From: Bacteroidota bacterium
GTDB taxonomy: Bacteria > Bacteroidota > Bacteroidia > NS11-12g > UBA9320
Assembly (NCBI GenBank): GCA_002746305.1
Contig: NVWV01000001.1
Span: 1-64,000 of the forward strand
DNA: 64,000 bases
Direction: 5' to 3'
The first letter of the stretch is position 1. Every line of letters starts with the position of its first letter. The position numbers and the translations under genes were made by a program. Under the pieces are notes generated by a model. The model worked only from the letters and a program-made list of their open reading frames with translations, was not told the origin of the DNA and ran no database searches. This document shows, one piece after another, positions 9,441 to 19,080 of the stretch.

Positions 9441-12419
9441 ATGTATCAGATGAAATTCTATCTAACCTTAATACTTAGTTTAATAGCTATAAGTTCCCTT
9501 GGTCAAAAGTGTAGAACAACAGAATTGAATAAAGTGGCTCCTTGGGACACGTCTATGTTGCAAGAATTTGAACGCCAATGGCAGTTAAAACAGCAACTCA
9601 AAAGTAAGACAGGCAATAACGATACATCTACTTATATAGTTCCTGTAGTTTTTCATATTATTCATAATAAGGGAGTTGAGAATATATCGGATTCGTCTGT
9701 TTATCAATGCTTAAATAATCTGAATTATGACTTTGCAAACTCAGATACAAATGCTCTTTTTATTCGGTTTAAACATCTAGCTGCTGATGCACATATTGAA
9801 TTTAGACTAGCTACTATTGATCCCAACGGTGATAGTACACTAGGTATCACGCGTACGTATAACATCGCTTCTGTAGTTGGGAAACCAAGTATTTTTGATA
9901 TCATTCACTGGCCTCATGCTAATTATTTGAATATTTATATTGTCAAGAATCCCGATGGAGCATTTGGCTATGCCTTTTATCCTGGAGGTCCTGGTAATCT
10001 GGATGGTGTTGTGTTAAAGTACAATAAGCTTTCTCAAGTACCTACTCATGAAGTTGGTCATTGGCTTCACTTACATCATATTTGGGGACGTGAGGGAGAC
10101 CCTCGCACAGGTAATTGTGGTCAAGATGATGAAGTTGACGATACTCCTCCTTGCAATGGAACGTTTGAGTGTGATAGTTTAAATTCAACCTGTGGAAGCT
10201 ACGATAATGTCCAGAACTATATGGATTATTCGTCTTGTGTAAAAATGTTTACCAAAGGCCAGGGTAAACGCATGAGATCGACGCTAGAATTAACTAGGAC
10301 AGTCATTCACACAGATTCGAATGTTGTAAATACAGGTACAGATTCATTAAAGCAACTACAGAATATAGAATTTAGTATATTAAAAACATCTTCAGATTAT
10401 GCTAGTCTTTATGAAGAGGTAAAGTTCAAATCAAGGGTAGCTCCCTTTAGATATGAAGATAGTATTCGTTGGTCATTTACCAATGCAACAATCTCCCATT
10501 CTAGTAGTGTTCAACCTGTGTTAAGGTTTTTAGAATCTGGGTGGCAGTTATATGAACTGAAGATTTATAAAAGTGACAGTCTGATATATCATATTGAGGA
10601 TAGCATTTTAGTTAAGGTTCCAGAAATTAGTCACACTTTGTCTAAATGTTTAGGTACTCCTTTGCTTAAGGCTAAGTATACAAGTTATGCCTTTGATAGT
10701 TATAGTGCTGATGCTGTATTGTTTAAGTCGCAAAATGATAGCCTTATGTTCAATGATGTACTAGATAATGAGTTAACTCTGTCATTAAATCATTCAGGAC
10801 GGTACCTTATTAAATTCCAACTGCTCTTTGATAGTCTTTATTCATTTACAATTGTTGATACTTTAGAATTAGCAAGTGTCAATGTGAACGATTCTCTTCA
10901 CATTACTTTTGATACTCCTTTATGGCTCTCAGAGGTGGGGATGTACACAGAGACTAAGGGGAATGGCTATGGTACAGCATATCCTCAAGGTCTTGGATAT
11001 GATAGTTCTAACTGTTTTGCAATATCGACGTCCCAAGGAATAGATACAGTCTCCATTATTGTCCCGAACGTTGATCTTAGAAAGTATAAAAAGGCACAGA
11101 TTTCTTTTGATTATGCGTTTGGTGAGGCCAATTCAAAAATTACGAATAGGCTTCTTTCTCTAAACATATTTCCAAGTTGTAATGAAGACATAAAGACAGA
11201 ACTCATTGCTATAGTAAATGATGACTTGAATACAATGAATGGTGTTGGTACGGAGGATAATTCAGACTGGAAAAGAGTCTCAATTCAAATTGATAGTCCC
11301 TCATATTCCAATTTTTCTGATCTTCAGTTTTATCTCATTTATGAAGGTAAAGCTTCATTTTACCTAGATAATATAAAAATAACTGGTGAACTAAATACAA
11401 ACGAAGCAAGAGCAGAATTCTCACTACTAGGAGATTCAATTGGAATATGCCTTAATGAGGATTTAAAGCTTGAAAATTTGTCTAACTATGGAAGTTACCA
11501 GCCAGAGTGGATAGTAACAGGTTCTGAAAACTTCACGGCTTATTCCGATAGTTTGTTACTTAAGCCTCAAAATGGTGACTGGTACAATGTGAAATTAGTG
11601 GTTAGTAATTACTTCAGTATAGACACAATATCCAGATCGTTTTATGTAAATATCTTAAACCATGATACATCATCGATTCAGTCGTTGCAAGATGAATATT
11701 GTCAGGGACAGCATACAACAATAAGATTAGTAGGGGAGAATGATTCAGTTCGATGGAAATTACCAAACCTTTCCAGTAAGCTTAATCCTGTGAACTATAC
11801 TAATCCTTCTAGTGGATACCTGGCAATATATACAGCCTATGTTTATCTCAATGGATGTAAAGACACTGTGACCAAGGAAGTTCCATTACATACCGGAATT
11901 TCAAACCTTAGAATTTATGCCAATAAAGACACGGTTTATTTGGGCTATCTGACCGACTCTGTTAAGTTTAGCGTAAGTGGTAATTCTATAGATACGTTTA
12001 TTTGGAATATGGACAATGGTGATTTTTCTAACGCATTTTCGTTTAAATATCTCTATAAGAATCCTGGGACTTATAATGTATCACTAATTGGAAAAAACCA
12101 ATATTGTGCAGATACGGTATTCAAACCAATATATGTGACAGAAGGGTTTAAGGTCGGTGTTGAATCTCTAAATGACCAATCTGAATTTTCTATAGTCCCA
12201 AACCCTTTTGATGATTATGTTACAATAACAGCCAAGCAAAGCTTTTACTCTTATCAGTTTGAATTACTGAATGCAGTAGGGCAAACGATATTGAAACAAA
12301 GAATTTATTCTTCCCCTATAGATATTCGCATGTTGAACTTGGAAAACGGTTTATACTATTACAGAATTATTAATGCTAACAATGGAACAATGGTTAGTGG
12401 TAAATTAATAAAAAGGTAG
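9441..12419 (+). CDS. Secreted M43-type zinc metalloprotease, T9SS type A cargo
   Basis: About 992 residues. A signal peptide ends near SSLGQ. The catalytic domain carries HEVGHWLHLHH (HExxHxxxxxH, from His203), a zinc site of metzincins, with a downstream YMDYS Met-turn; this fits M43/pappalysin-like proteases. Long beta-sandwich regions follow, including a PKD-like segment near the end. The last 80 residues or so, starting at SIVPNPFDDYV and ending GKLIKR, are a T9SS type A sorting domain, so the protein is exported and anchored or released at the surface. A GTG at 9417 or an ATG at 9450 could also be the start. The next gene encodes another type A cargo. Confidence 0.88.
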   Translation: MYQMKFYLTLILSLIAISSLGQKCRTTELNKVAPWDTSMLQEFERQWQLKQQLKSKTGNNDTSTYIVPVVFHIIHNKGVENISDSSVYQCLNNLNYDFANSDTNALFIRFKHLAADAHIEFRLATIDPNGDSTLGITRTYNIASVVGKPSIFDIIHWPHANYLNIYIVKNPDGAFGYAFYPGGPGNLDGVVLKYNKLSQVPTHEVGHWLHLHHIWGREGDPRTGNCGQDDEVDDTPPCNGTFECDSLNSTCGSYDNVQNYMDYSSCVKMFTKGQGKRMRSTLELTRTVIHTDSNVVNTGTDSLKQLQNIEFSILKTSSDYASLYEEVKFKSRVAPFRYEDSIRWSFTNATISHSSSVQPVLRFLESGWQLYELKIYKSDSLIYHIEDSILVKVPEISHTLSKCLGTPLLKAKYTSYAFDSYSADAVLFKSQNDSLMFNDVLDNELTLSLNHSGRYLIKFQLLFDSLYSFTIVDTLELASVNVNDSLHITFDTPLWLSEVGMYTETKGNGYGTAYPQGLGYDSSNCFAISTSQGIDTVSIIVPNVDLRKYKKAQISFDYAFGEANSKITNRLLSLNIFPSCNEDIKTELIAIVNDDLNTMNGVGTEDNSDWKRVSIQIDSPSYSNFSDLQFYLIYEGKASFYLDNIKITGELNTNEARAEFSLLGDSIGICLNEDLKLENLSNYGSYQPEWIVTGSENFTAYSDSLLLKPQNGDWYNVKLVVSNYFSIDTISRSFYVNILNHDTSSIQSLQDEYCQGQHTTIRLVGENDSVRWKLPNLSSKLNPVNYTNPSSGYLAIYTAYVYLNGCKDTVTKEVPLHTGISNLRIYANKDTVYLGYLTDSVKFSVSGNSIDTFIWNMDNGDFSNAFSFKYLYKNPGTYNVSLIGKNQYCADTVFKPIYVTEGFKVGVESLNDQSEFSIVPNPFDDYVTITAKQSFYSYQFELLNAVGQTILKQRIYSSPIDIRMLNLENGLYYYRIINANNGTMVSGKLIKR

Positions 12420-12437
12420 TTCAAATTCTACCTCTTT
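12414..12437 (+). terminator. Weak hairpin over the metalloprotease stop codon
   Basis: AGGTAG pairs with CTACCT (6 bp, eight-base loop), followed by CTTT. The first arm includes the TAG stop. It is only a candidate for partial termination or 3'-end protection. Confidence 0.3.
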
Positions 12438-12543
12438 AATCTAAAGAAGTATCTAAGGGAGGCTTATGTAGAGGAATGATTTGGCATATTTTGGGAAATG
12501 TAGTTCACTAGAACAAATTTTGAAGAGGCAACTATTTCAGAAT

Positions 12544-15543
12544 ATGTATCATCTTAAAGTCATGAAATTGACTATCCTATCCTTTTTGATTTTTGCTGCT
12601 CAGAGTGTTTTCTCTCAATGTAATCCCTCCGTAAATGATTCTTCATCTGCAACAGTTTGTGCAGGGCAAAGAGTCTTTTTTGAGGCACGTTCTCCTGGCT
12701 ATACAACAACCATAAATTGGGATTTTGGGGTAGCGGCAGTTTCCTCGAACGTACAAAAGCCAACTTATGCATATAGTGATCCCGGTTTGTATACTGTAAC
12801 TTTCACAGGAACTGGACCCTCGGGAACTTGTACGAAAACCCTAAGCGTTACAGTTAGACCTTCTCCTCAAATAAATTTCAAATTATTGTCTCCAGCGGTT
12901 CAATGTTTTAAGGGGAATAAGTTTTGTTTTATAGACAGCAGTGAAGCTCCTTTTGGGAAAATTATAAAACAGACTTATCTTATTAGTAATGGTCAAAAAA
13001 TTATAGATAACGATCCTGTTTTTCCAATTCATATATGTATAACTATTAATGACCCATCAGGTGGGTACTTTGATGTAATTGTAGAATCATATGATAGTAA
13101 TGGTTGTGTTACAAAAAAGCAATACACTGATGTAGTTAAAGTTATATCTAAAGTTCTTGTCCATGCTGAAATTGCGGCTGATTTGTCTCGCTTCACCTGT
13201 GATACTATACATGCTGTGATAGAAAATAAAAGCCAAATATCGTTGTCTGTAATTAATAAATTTACTTGGAATTGGGGAGATGGTACAATTGAAACAGGTC
13301 GCAAAGACTCTAATACTATATGGTGGGATGGAGTAAATGGAGATGGATTAATTAAGAAAATATATCCCAATACAGGGAGCAATTTGGTCACTCTTAGTGT
13401 GGAATTAGACTCGGGATGTGTAGATAGTACAGTTTTTACCGTAGCTACACGACATGAGGTAGTTGGTGATGTGTATTTAGATGAGAATAAGAACTGTATG
13501 AGAGATTCTAATGAATATCTTATGGAAGGGAATATCCTAGGAAACATACAGTTTAATGATGGTTATGGACATATTAAAAATGGACAATACAGTTTGAGCG
13601 TGATGAATGGGGTAGATTATAGTATCGACCTGATTCCTTTTGAGAGTAATAAAAATTACTCGGCCTTTTGTCCTAGTCCCTTGAAGATTAAATTAGATAA
13701 AAATGCATCGTGTACTGTTGAAGGTACGCCCCTTGGGATGCAGGTAAGTGATTCTTGTATAGGTGTAAAACTGGATATTTCATCGGGGAGATTTAGACGT
13801 TGTGTGAGTGGCTTCGATAAAATTGGTTTGATAAATTATAGTTTTAAAACGGCCTATAATATTCGTCTACATGTCAGACTTCCCATGTTTATGACGGTAA
13901 ATGATATTCATCTTCCTGATGACATAGTATTTACAACACAGAATTTGGGGAATAACAAGTATCTTTTTAGAACTGATAGTCTTACCAGTTTTCAGAATGA
14001 AGTGATTCTGATTAATAGAAGTATAAAATGTGATGAAGCATCTAGAAATGGAAGGGGGTGTGTTAAGGCCTCGATAACTACTGATAGTCAGTGCAATACA
14101 AGTGATATTGAAATCATATCATCAAAATTATCAGATAGTACTACCTCTATAAAAGTTAAAAATGTTGGAGCAAGCTCCTTAGTGAAAGGCTTAAGTCTGT
14201 ATGCGGATAATACGTTATTATTTAGAACTAACGTGTCGTCAATGGGGAATGACTCAGTCACTATTAGTTTTAAACATAAATTAGGAATATTCTATGGTAT
14301 TTTGGCATGGAATAATGAAGACTTTATTAAATACAGGAGTATTATTTATAACGATAATAATCAACTTGTTGAGGGGGTGAAAAGCGGTTTTAATTGGATT
14401 TCTGAATCATTTTATGAACAACGTAGGTGTCAAACTGTAGTTGATAGTTACGATCCAAATGATATACAAGTTTCACCTATTGCGATTGATATAAAAACGG
14501 AGCTTCCAATTGAAAAACGGTTGACTTACACGATTCGATTCCAAAATACAGGGAATGATACAGCATATAGAGTTGTTGTTGAGGATACGTTGAATGACTA
14601 CTTCAATTTGAAGACGTTTGAGCCTATTTCATCAACTCATGACTATTATTATACGATAGAAAAGAACAATGGCTCAACTAAGTTGTCATTCATATTTGAA
14701 GATATTAACTTGGTTGACAGTGCAACTAATGAAGTAGCAAGTCAAGGTTCTATTACATTTAAAATTGCACTCAAGAAAGAAACAAGTAATGTGAACGTAG
14801 TGAAAAATAAAGCGGCTATTTTTTTTGATTTTAATCCTCCGATTATAACGAACTACGCAGATGTAACCTTGGTAGATCGAGAAAAGAATTTTGAGCCTAT
14901 TGAGATTTGGAAAGATGATACATTGATTCAAAAAATCAGTTATATAGATACTACAATATGCGGTTATTTTATTAGTCCTATTACTGGAAAGAGGTATGTA
15001 AGTGGAACTATTTTGGAACTCGACCCTAACAGTAATGACCTCAAACATTATTATAGTTTTGACCTTACTACACCCTTTGTTTGGGTAAATGCAAGTCAAA
15101 ATGGTGCCCGATTAGATGCTCAGAATTCGTATCCACAGAACTATACTTGGCTAGATTGTGATGATGGGTACAAGGTCATTGAAAATGAAACAAATAAGAT
15201 CTTTGAAGCCTCTCAAAATGGTAATTACGCTCTTATGATAAAGAATTCCATTTGTACGGATACTTCGGATTGTTTTGAAGTAAATACATTGGGAGTAAAG
15301 GACTTATTAGATTCAAATAAACCCATAGTGTATCCCAACCCAAATCGGGGAGTGTTCTTTATTTCTGCAGAACTATCTCTGATTACTGAAATGCGGTTAT
15401 ACGCAATGAATGGGAAACAAATACCAATTATTAAGCATGAGGGTTATTTTGCAGTTTCTGATAAGGCTCAGTCGGGAGTATACTTTCTGAAATTTGTTGT
15501 AGACGGAAATGTATATACAGAAAGAATTGTAGTGATAAGATAG
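12544..15543 (+). CDS. Secreted PKD/DUF7619 repeat protein, T9SS type A cargo
   Basis: About 999 residues from the ATG at 12544; an ATG at 12562 is equally possible, and a TTG at 12481 would hide the signal peptide (ending SVFSQC). Order: a PKD domain (WDFGVAA to SVTVR), a second PKD-like domain (WNWGDGT), an SdrD-B-like segment with DENKNC, then a DUF7619/DUF11-like domain with YDPNDIQVSP, IRFQNTGNDTA and KAAIFFDFNPPI. It ends with a type A sorting domain (VYPNPNRGVF to ERIVVIR). It has no enzyme motif and is likely a surface or matrix protein, possibly an adhesin. It lies 124 bases after the metalloprotease gene with no strong terminator between, so co-transcription is possible. Confidence 0.88.
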   Translation: MYHLKVMKLTILSFLIFAAQSVFSQCNPSVNDSSSATVCAGQRVFFEARSPGYTTTINWDFGVAAVSSNVQKPTYAYSDPGLYTVTFTGTGPSGTCTKTLSVTVRPSPQINFKLLSPAVQCFKGNKFCFIDSSEAPFGKIIKQTYLISNGQKIIDNDPVFPIHICITINDPSGGYFDVIVESYDSNGCVTKKQYTDVVKVISKVLVHAEIAADLSRFTCDTIHAVIENKSQISLSVINKFTWNWGDGTIETGRKDSNTIWWDGVNGDGLIKKIYPNTGSNLVTLSVELDSGCVDSTVFTVATRHEVVGDVYLDENKNCMRDSNEYLMEGNILGNIQFNDGYGHIKNGQYSLSVMNGVDYSIDLIPFESNKNYSAFCPSPLKIKLDKNASCTVEGTPLGMQVSDSCIGVKLDISSGRFRRCVSGFDKIGLINYSFKTAYNIRLHVRLPMFMTVNDIHLPDDIVFTTQNLGNNKYLFRTDSLTSFQNEVILINRSIKCDEASRNGRGCVKASITTDSQCNTSDIEIISSKLSDSTTSIKVKNVGASSLVKGLSLYADNTLLFRTNVSSMGNDSVTISFKHKLGIFYGILAWNNEDFIKYRSIIYNDNNQLVEGVKSGFNWISESFYEQRRCQTVVDSYDPNDIQVSPIAIDIKTELPIEKRLTYTIRFQNTGNDTAYRVVVEDTLNDYFNLKTFEPISSTHDYYYTIEKNNGSTKLSFIFEDINLVDSATNEVASQGSITFKIALKKETSNVNVVKNKAAIFFDFNPPIITNYADVTLVDREKNFEPIEIWKDDTLIQKISYIDTTICGYFISPITGKRYVSGTILELDPNSNDLKHYYSFDLTTPFVWVNASQNGARLDAQNSYPQNYTWLDCDDGYKVIENETNKIFEASQNGNYALMIKNSICTDTSDCFEVNTLGVKDLLDSNKPIVYPNPNRGVFFISAELSLITEMRLYAMNGKQIPIIKHEGYFAVSDKAQSGVYFLKFVVDGNVYTERIVVIR

Positions 15544-15760
15544 TCGGTGTAGTTCTCTCATCAAGTGGGAGATTAAGTATAGTTGTTGAATAGTAGAAAA
15601 ATGGGATAAACACATGAAATCTATTCAAGCCATTCAACTGTGTTTTATTTGACTAATATACCTAACGGAAAATATCAGGCCTATATGTTGGCTTGTGGAC
15701 TTGGTGGAGGTATAGAAATAAATTTAAGAACCCCAGAATGAAATGTCTTGGTATTCCAAC

Positions 15761-16210
15761 CTATTCAGGCCATTCCACCGTATTCTCATCTATGTGATTG
15801 GGGAACATGGTAATGGAATCTACAAAACCATCTTGAATCCAAATGCTAAGACCTTTTGAATCAATTGTATAGTCCTTTGCTTTTAGATCTATAAGGTTCT
15901 CCTCTAGCTTAAGATCAGGGAATTTGGCAGTTTTCAAAAACTCTTCTTCACTCATTCCAGCGTATGATTGTCCGTTCAACACATAGGTAGGAGCATAGCA
16001 TGAGATAAGACCAAGCCTAAAATCGTCTTCTGACATGAATGTAAGTTCTACACCCAATTCGCTATATAGCAATGAAACATCTTCACTGCCATCTTCATGC
16101 TTTTCTCTTGTGCTATCGGTAGGTTCGCCTAGTAGCAATTTTACTTGTTCAAGAGATTGACCAAACTTGGTTTGGTTAAAGCCGATAAATGGAATAATTT
16201 CTATATTCAT
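15761..16210 (-). CDS. Small cytosolic protein of unknown function
   Basis: The protein has 149 residues with no signal peptide or membrane helix. It is acidic and starts MNIEIIPFIGFNQTKFGQSLEQVKLLLGEP, a pattern (small domain with a GEP motif) seen in immunity-like and SMI1-like small proteins, though no family was recognised. It ends four bases before the downstream side of the GNAT gene's stop at 16215, so the two are in one minus-strand unit with the acetyltransferase gene upstream. Function unknown. Confidence 0.7.
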   Translation of the reverse strand: MNIEIIPFIGFNQTKFGQSLEQVKLLLGEPTDSTREKHEDGSEDVSLLYSELGVELTFMSEDDFRLGLISCYAPTYVLNGQSYAGMSEEEFLKTAKFPDLKLEENLIDLKAKDYTIDSKGLSIWIQDGFVDSITMFPNHIDENTVEWPE

Positions 16211-16214
16211 TGTT

Positions 16215-16763
16215 CTATTTTTTGTTGGAATAATAATCCTGTTTGAGCAGAGAAAATAGGAGAGAATCCTCTGGTTTAACTTTGGCCTTGTAATGTTCTC
16301 TTAAAACTCCTTCTTGAACAAAATTGAAATTTTGCAACAATTTAAGAGAGGGAGGGTTTTCCAAACCTATAAAAGCTTCTATTCTGTTAAGAGACATTGC
16401 TGAGAAACCATATGGAATTATGGCATTCAAAGCTTCTGTCATCAGACCTTTTCTCTGATGCGATTCGTTAATCATATATCCGATTTCTGCCCTATAGTGA
16501 TCTATATACCATGTGTGATAACCGCACCATCCTATATTTTCTTGGGAGTTTTTATCAATTAAATGAAAATACAAGAATTTTCTATTGAACGTAGATAATC
16601 CATCATTGTACCTTCTTTCTTGTTCTTGTAGTTGTTGAATATCTGTAAGACCTAAGAATTTCATTTGTTCTCTAGGTTCCATTGAAGTAAAGACGTGGTC
16701 CATTACTTCTTGTGTTGTTTTTCGTAAAAAAAGCCGCGATGTCTCTATAGTTTCAAAGTCCAT
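16215..16763 (-). CDS. GNAT-family N-acetyltransferase (RimJ/RimL-like)
   Basis: The protein has 182 residues. It starts MDFETIETSRLFLRKTT, the usual opening of the RimJ/RimL branch, and contains IGYMINESHQRKGLMTEALNAII, matching the acetyl-CoA-binding motif (Q/RxxGxG/A) with QRKGLM. It then has NRIEAFIGLENPPSLKLLQNFNF. It probably transfers an acetyl group from acetyl-CoA to an amine; the substrate is unknown (ribosomal protein N-termini, antibiotics and metabolites are all possible for this branch). It lies ten bases downstream of fbp on the same strand. Confidence 0.88.
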   Translation of the reverse strand: MDFETIETSRLFLRKTTQEVMDHVFTSMEPREQMKFLGLTDIQQLQEQERRYNDGLSTFNRKFLYFHLIDKNSQENIGWCGYHTWYIDHYRAEIGYMINESHQRKGLMTEALNAIIPYGFSAMSLNRIEAFIGLENPPSLKLLQNFNFVQEGVLREHYKAKVKPEDSLLFSLLKQDYYSNKK

Positions 16764-16773
16764 CTTTTATCAA

Positions 16774-17769
16774 TTACAAATAGGACAAAGCCTTGTCCAC
16801 CATATTGGTACTTCCCATAAATACAGGATTTCGCTGATGAATTTCAGTTGGGTTTACTTCCATGATTCTTCCAGAACCTGTGCTCGCTTTTCCTCCTGCT
16901 TGTTCTGTAATAAAGGCCATTGGGTTACTCTCAAACATCAAGCGAAGCTTGCCGTTAGGAGCTCCTTTGGTAGCGGGATACATGAATATTCCTCCTTTGA
17001 GCAAGTTTCTGTGAAAATCTGCCACCATACTGCCAATATATCTTGCACTGTAAGCCTCCTTATCGATAGAGTTTCTACAGAAGTCAATGTATTTTTTTAC
17101 TCCAGGCTTAAACTGGTCATAGTTACCCTCATTTACGGAATAAATCTTCCCATCTTTTGGCATTTGAATGTCAGGATGACTGAGACAAAAATCTCCAATA
17201 GAAGAATCAAGGGTAAATGCATTTACTCCTTGCCCTGTTGTAAATACAATCATAGTACTACTTCCATAGATTATGTATCCAGCAGCAACTTGGTTGATGC
17301 CTTTTTGAAGTACGTCCTCCATAGTAACTGGGCCGCCTACTGGACTCTTTCTTTGATATACAGAGAAAATGGTACCTATGCTAGCGTTAACATCTATATT
17401 GCTACTGCCATCAAGTGGATCCATCGCAATAATGTACTTACTATCTTGGTTTAATGTAGTCTCAATATGGTGAATGTCCTCTTCCTCTTCAGAGATTATA
17501 GCACAACAATCTCCACCTAACGTTAAAGAAGATTTGAATTCCTCATTTGCAAGTATGTCCAGCTTTTTTACTTCTTCACCTTGTACATTTACAGTGCCGT
17601 GAGCTCCAAGTATATCTACCAAACCTGCTTTACGCACGTCCCTATTTACAATTTTAGCTGCAAACTTGATATCTCTAAAAATCTTGGATAGGTCACCATT
17701 AGCTTCGGGAAACTTACTTTGTTGATCTGCTATGAACTGGCTAAGGCTTATTACTTGGTTAATTCTCAT
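16774..17769 (-). CDS. fbp: Class I fructose-1,6-bisphosphatase
   Basis: Hydrolyses fructose 1,6-bisphosphate to fructose 6-phosphate, the committed step of gluconeogenesis, in the cytosol. The 331-residue length is normal. The metal-binding signature DPLDGSSNID (from Asp117), EEEE in the active-site loop and ARYIGSMVADFHRNL are present. The ATG at 17769 (MRINQVISL) is preferred; a longer frame to 17799 would cover most of the space to the divergent aspartate kinase gene. An exact -7 element with a TTTG -33 at 18-base spacing lies just upstream and overlaps the aspartate kinase promoter region. Confidence 0.96.
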   Translation of the reverse strand: MRINQVISLSQFIADQQSKFPEANGDLSKIFRDIKFAAKIVNRDVRKAGLVDILGAHGTVNVQGEEVKKLDILANEEFKSSLTLGGDCCAIISEEEEDIHHIETTLNQDSKYIIAMDPLDGSSNIDVNASIGTIFSVYQRKSPVGGPVTMEDVLQKGINQVAAGYIIYGSSTMIVFTTGQGVNAFTLDSSIGDFCLSHPDIQMPKDGKIYSVNEGNYDQFKPGVKKYIDFCRNSIDKEAYSARYIGSMVADFHRNLLKGGIFMYPATKGAPNGKLRLMFESNPMAFITEQAGGKASTGSGRIMEVNPTEIHQRNPVFMGSTNMVDKALSYL

Positions 17770-17785
17770 TACTACTTTAATTGGG

Positions 17786-17793
17786 TAATTTTG
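17786..17793 (+). promoter_or_regulatory. TAnnTTTG -7 element for aspartate kinase
   Basis: TAATTTTG is an exact match, 18 bases before the ATG at 17812. No good -33 TTTG was found. It lies three bases from the oppositely directed fbp element. Confidence 0.45.
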
Positions 17794-17796
17794 TGG

Positions 17797-17826
17797 CAAA
17801 TTTAATCTTTAATGAGAGTATACAAA
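17797..17826 (-). promoter_or_regulatory. fbp promoter (-33 TTTG, -7 TAAATTTG)
   Basis: On the minus strand TTTG (17826-17823) and TAAATTTG (17804-17797) are separated by 18 bases, within the spacing used by Bacteroidota sigma-A promoters. The -33 element lies inside the first codons of the aspartate kinase gene. Confidence 0.55.
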
Positions 17827-19080
17827 TTTGGAGGAGCAAGTGTTAAAAGTTCTGCTGCTGTAAAGAATGTAGGAGAGGTGTTACGTACACAAGCTGATGG
17901 CCCATTATTAGTGGTTATTTCTGCAATGGGTAAGATTACCAACAAGCTTGAGCTATTGGTAGATGCATATTTTCATAACAAGAAAACTAAAAAGAAAATC
18001 TATGATGAGATAAAACAGTTTCATCAAGTAATCATTGATGAATTGCAAATTAGCGAGAATGATTACTATGAGGTTGAAAATCTGCTAATAGAATTAGAGT
18101 GTATCGTAGAAAAGAGAAGGGATGAGTCTTCTTCTTTTGATGTGGAGTACGATAGAATAGTGCCTTTTGGAGAATTACTAAGTACGAAGATTGTGAGTAC
18201 GTATCTCAATAAAATTGGATATAAGAGTAGGTGGATTGATGCCCGTAATTTTGTGATTACCACCAATAAAAACAGGGCTGCAAATGTCCTTTGGGACGAG
18301 AGCATTCCTTTAATCACCAATAGTCTAAAACCTTTGGTTGAAAAGCAAACAATAGTTACTCAGGGTTTTATTGGTAGAGGATTGAATCATAAAAATACAA
18401 CGCTTGGTAGAGAAGGTTCTGATTATACAGCGGCAATATTTGCGTTTGCATTGGATGCAGAATCTGTTACCATTTGGAAAGATGTAGATGGGGTTATGAA
18501 TGCTGATCCTCGCAAGTTTGATGATGCTGTACTCATACCTCGATTAAGTTTTAATGAGGCAATTGAGTTAGCTTATTACGGTGCTTCTGTAATACATCCT
18601 AAGACGATACAACCTCTTAAGAATAAGAAAATACCATTGTGTGTAAAATCGTTTTTGAATCCAGATAGGCCCGGTACTATTGTAATGGAGAGTGATCAAA
18701 AGACACTCAATGAAACACAGTGTTACATTGTAAAAGAAGACCAAATCTTAGTAACTATAGCTTCCAAAGACTTCTCTTTTATAGTAGAGGATAACCTAGA
18801 AATCATTTTTAATGCATTCAATTCTGCTGGTGTTCAGCTTAATCTGATGCAAAACTCAGCAATTAGTTTTATGGCTTGTTTCAATGCAGAAACCTCAAAA
18901 GTGGAGAAGTTGGTTGAGCTCTTGACTAATAAATTTGAGGTTACCATAAATGAAGGACATACATTATTGACCGTTTTTAATTATTCAGATAGTAATTCTG
19001 AGTTGGAAAATATTATAGCTGGAAGAAACATAACACTAGAGCAAAAGTCTAACTCTGCTTTACAGTTATTACTTATTTAG
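17812..19080 (+). CDS. lysC: Aspartate kinase (monofunctional)
   Basis: Phosphorylates L-aspartate at the entry to lysine, threonine, methionine and diaminopimelate synthesis. The 422-residue protein starts with MRVYKFGGASVKSS (the KFGGxSV substrate/ATP motif). It has GREGSDYTAAIFA and WKDVDGVMNADPRKF, both typical of the kinase domain, followed by a C-terminal ACT-type regulatory region (about 300-422). The length excludes a fused homoserine dehydrogenase. Feedback regulation through the ACT region is expected from the family. It is divergent from fbp by 42 bases and overlaps the convergent MORN gene by 12 bases. Confidence 0.95.
   Translation: MRVYKFGGASVKSSAAVKNVGEVLRTQADGPLLVVISAMGKITNKLELLVDAYFHNKKTKKKIYDEIKQFHQVIIDELQISENDYYEVENLLIELECIVEKRRDESSSFDVEYDRIVPFGELLSTKIVSTYLNKIGYKSRWIDARNFVITTNKNRAANVLWDESIPLITNSLKPLVEKQTIVTQGFIGRGLNHKNTTLGREGSDYTAAIFAFALDAESVTIWKDVDGVMNADPRKFDDAVLIPRLSFNEAIELAYYGASVIHPKTIQPLKNKKIPLCVKSFLNPDRPGTIVMESDQKTLNETQCYIVKEDQILVTIASKDFSFIVEDNLEIIFNAFNSAGVQLNLMQNSAISFMACFNAETSKVEKLVELLTNKFEVTINEGHTLLTVFNYSDSNSELENIIAGRNITLEQKSNSALQLLLI

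Noticed and set aside
16837..17454. Plus-strand frame of 205 codons inside fbp
   Set aside because: Antisense to a fully conserved fructose-1,6-bisphosphatase gene, with no motif of its own.
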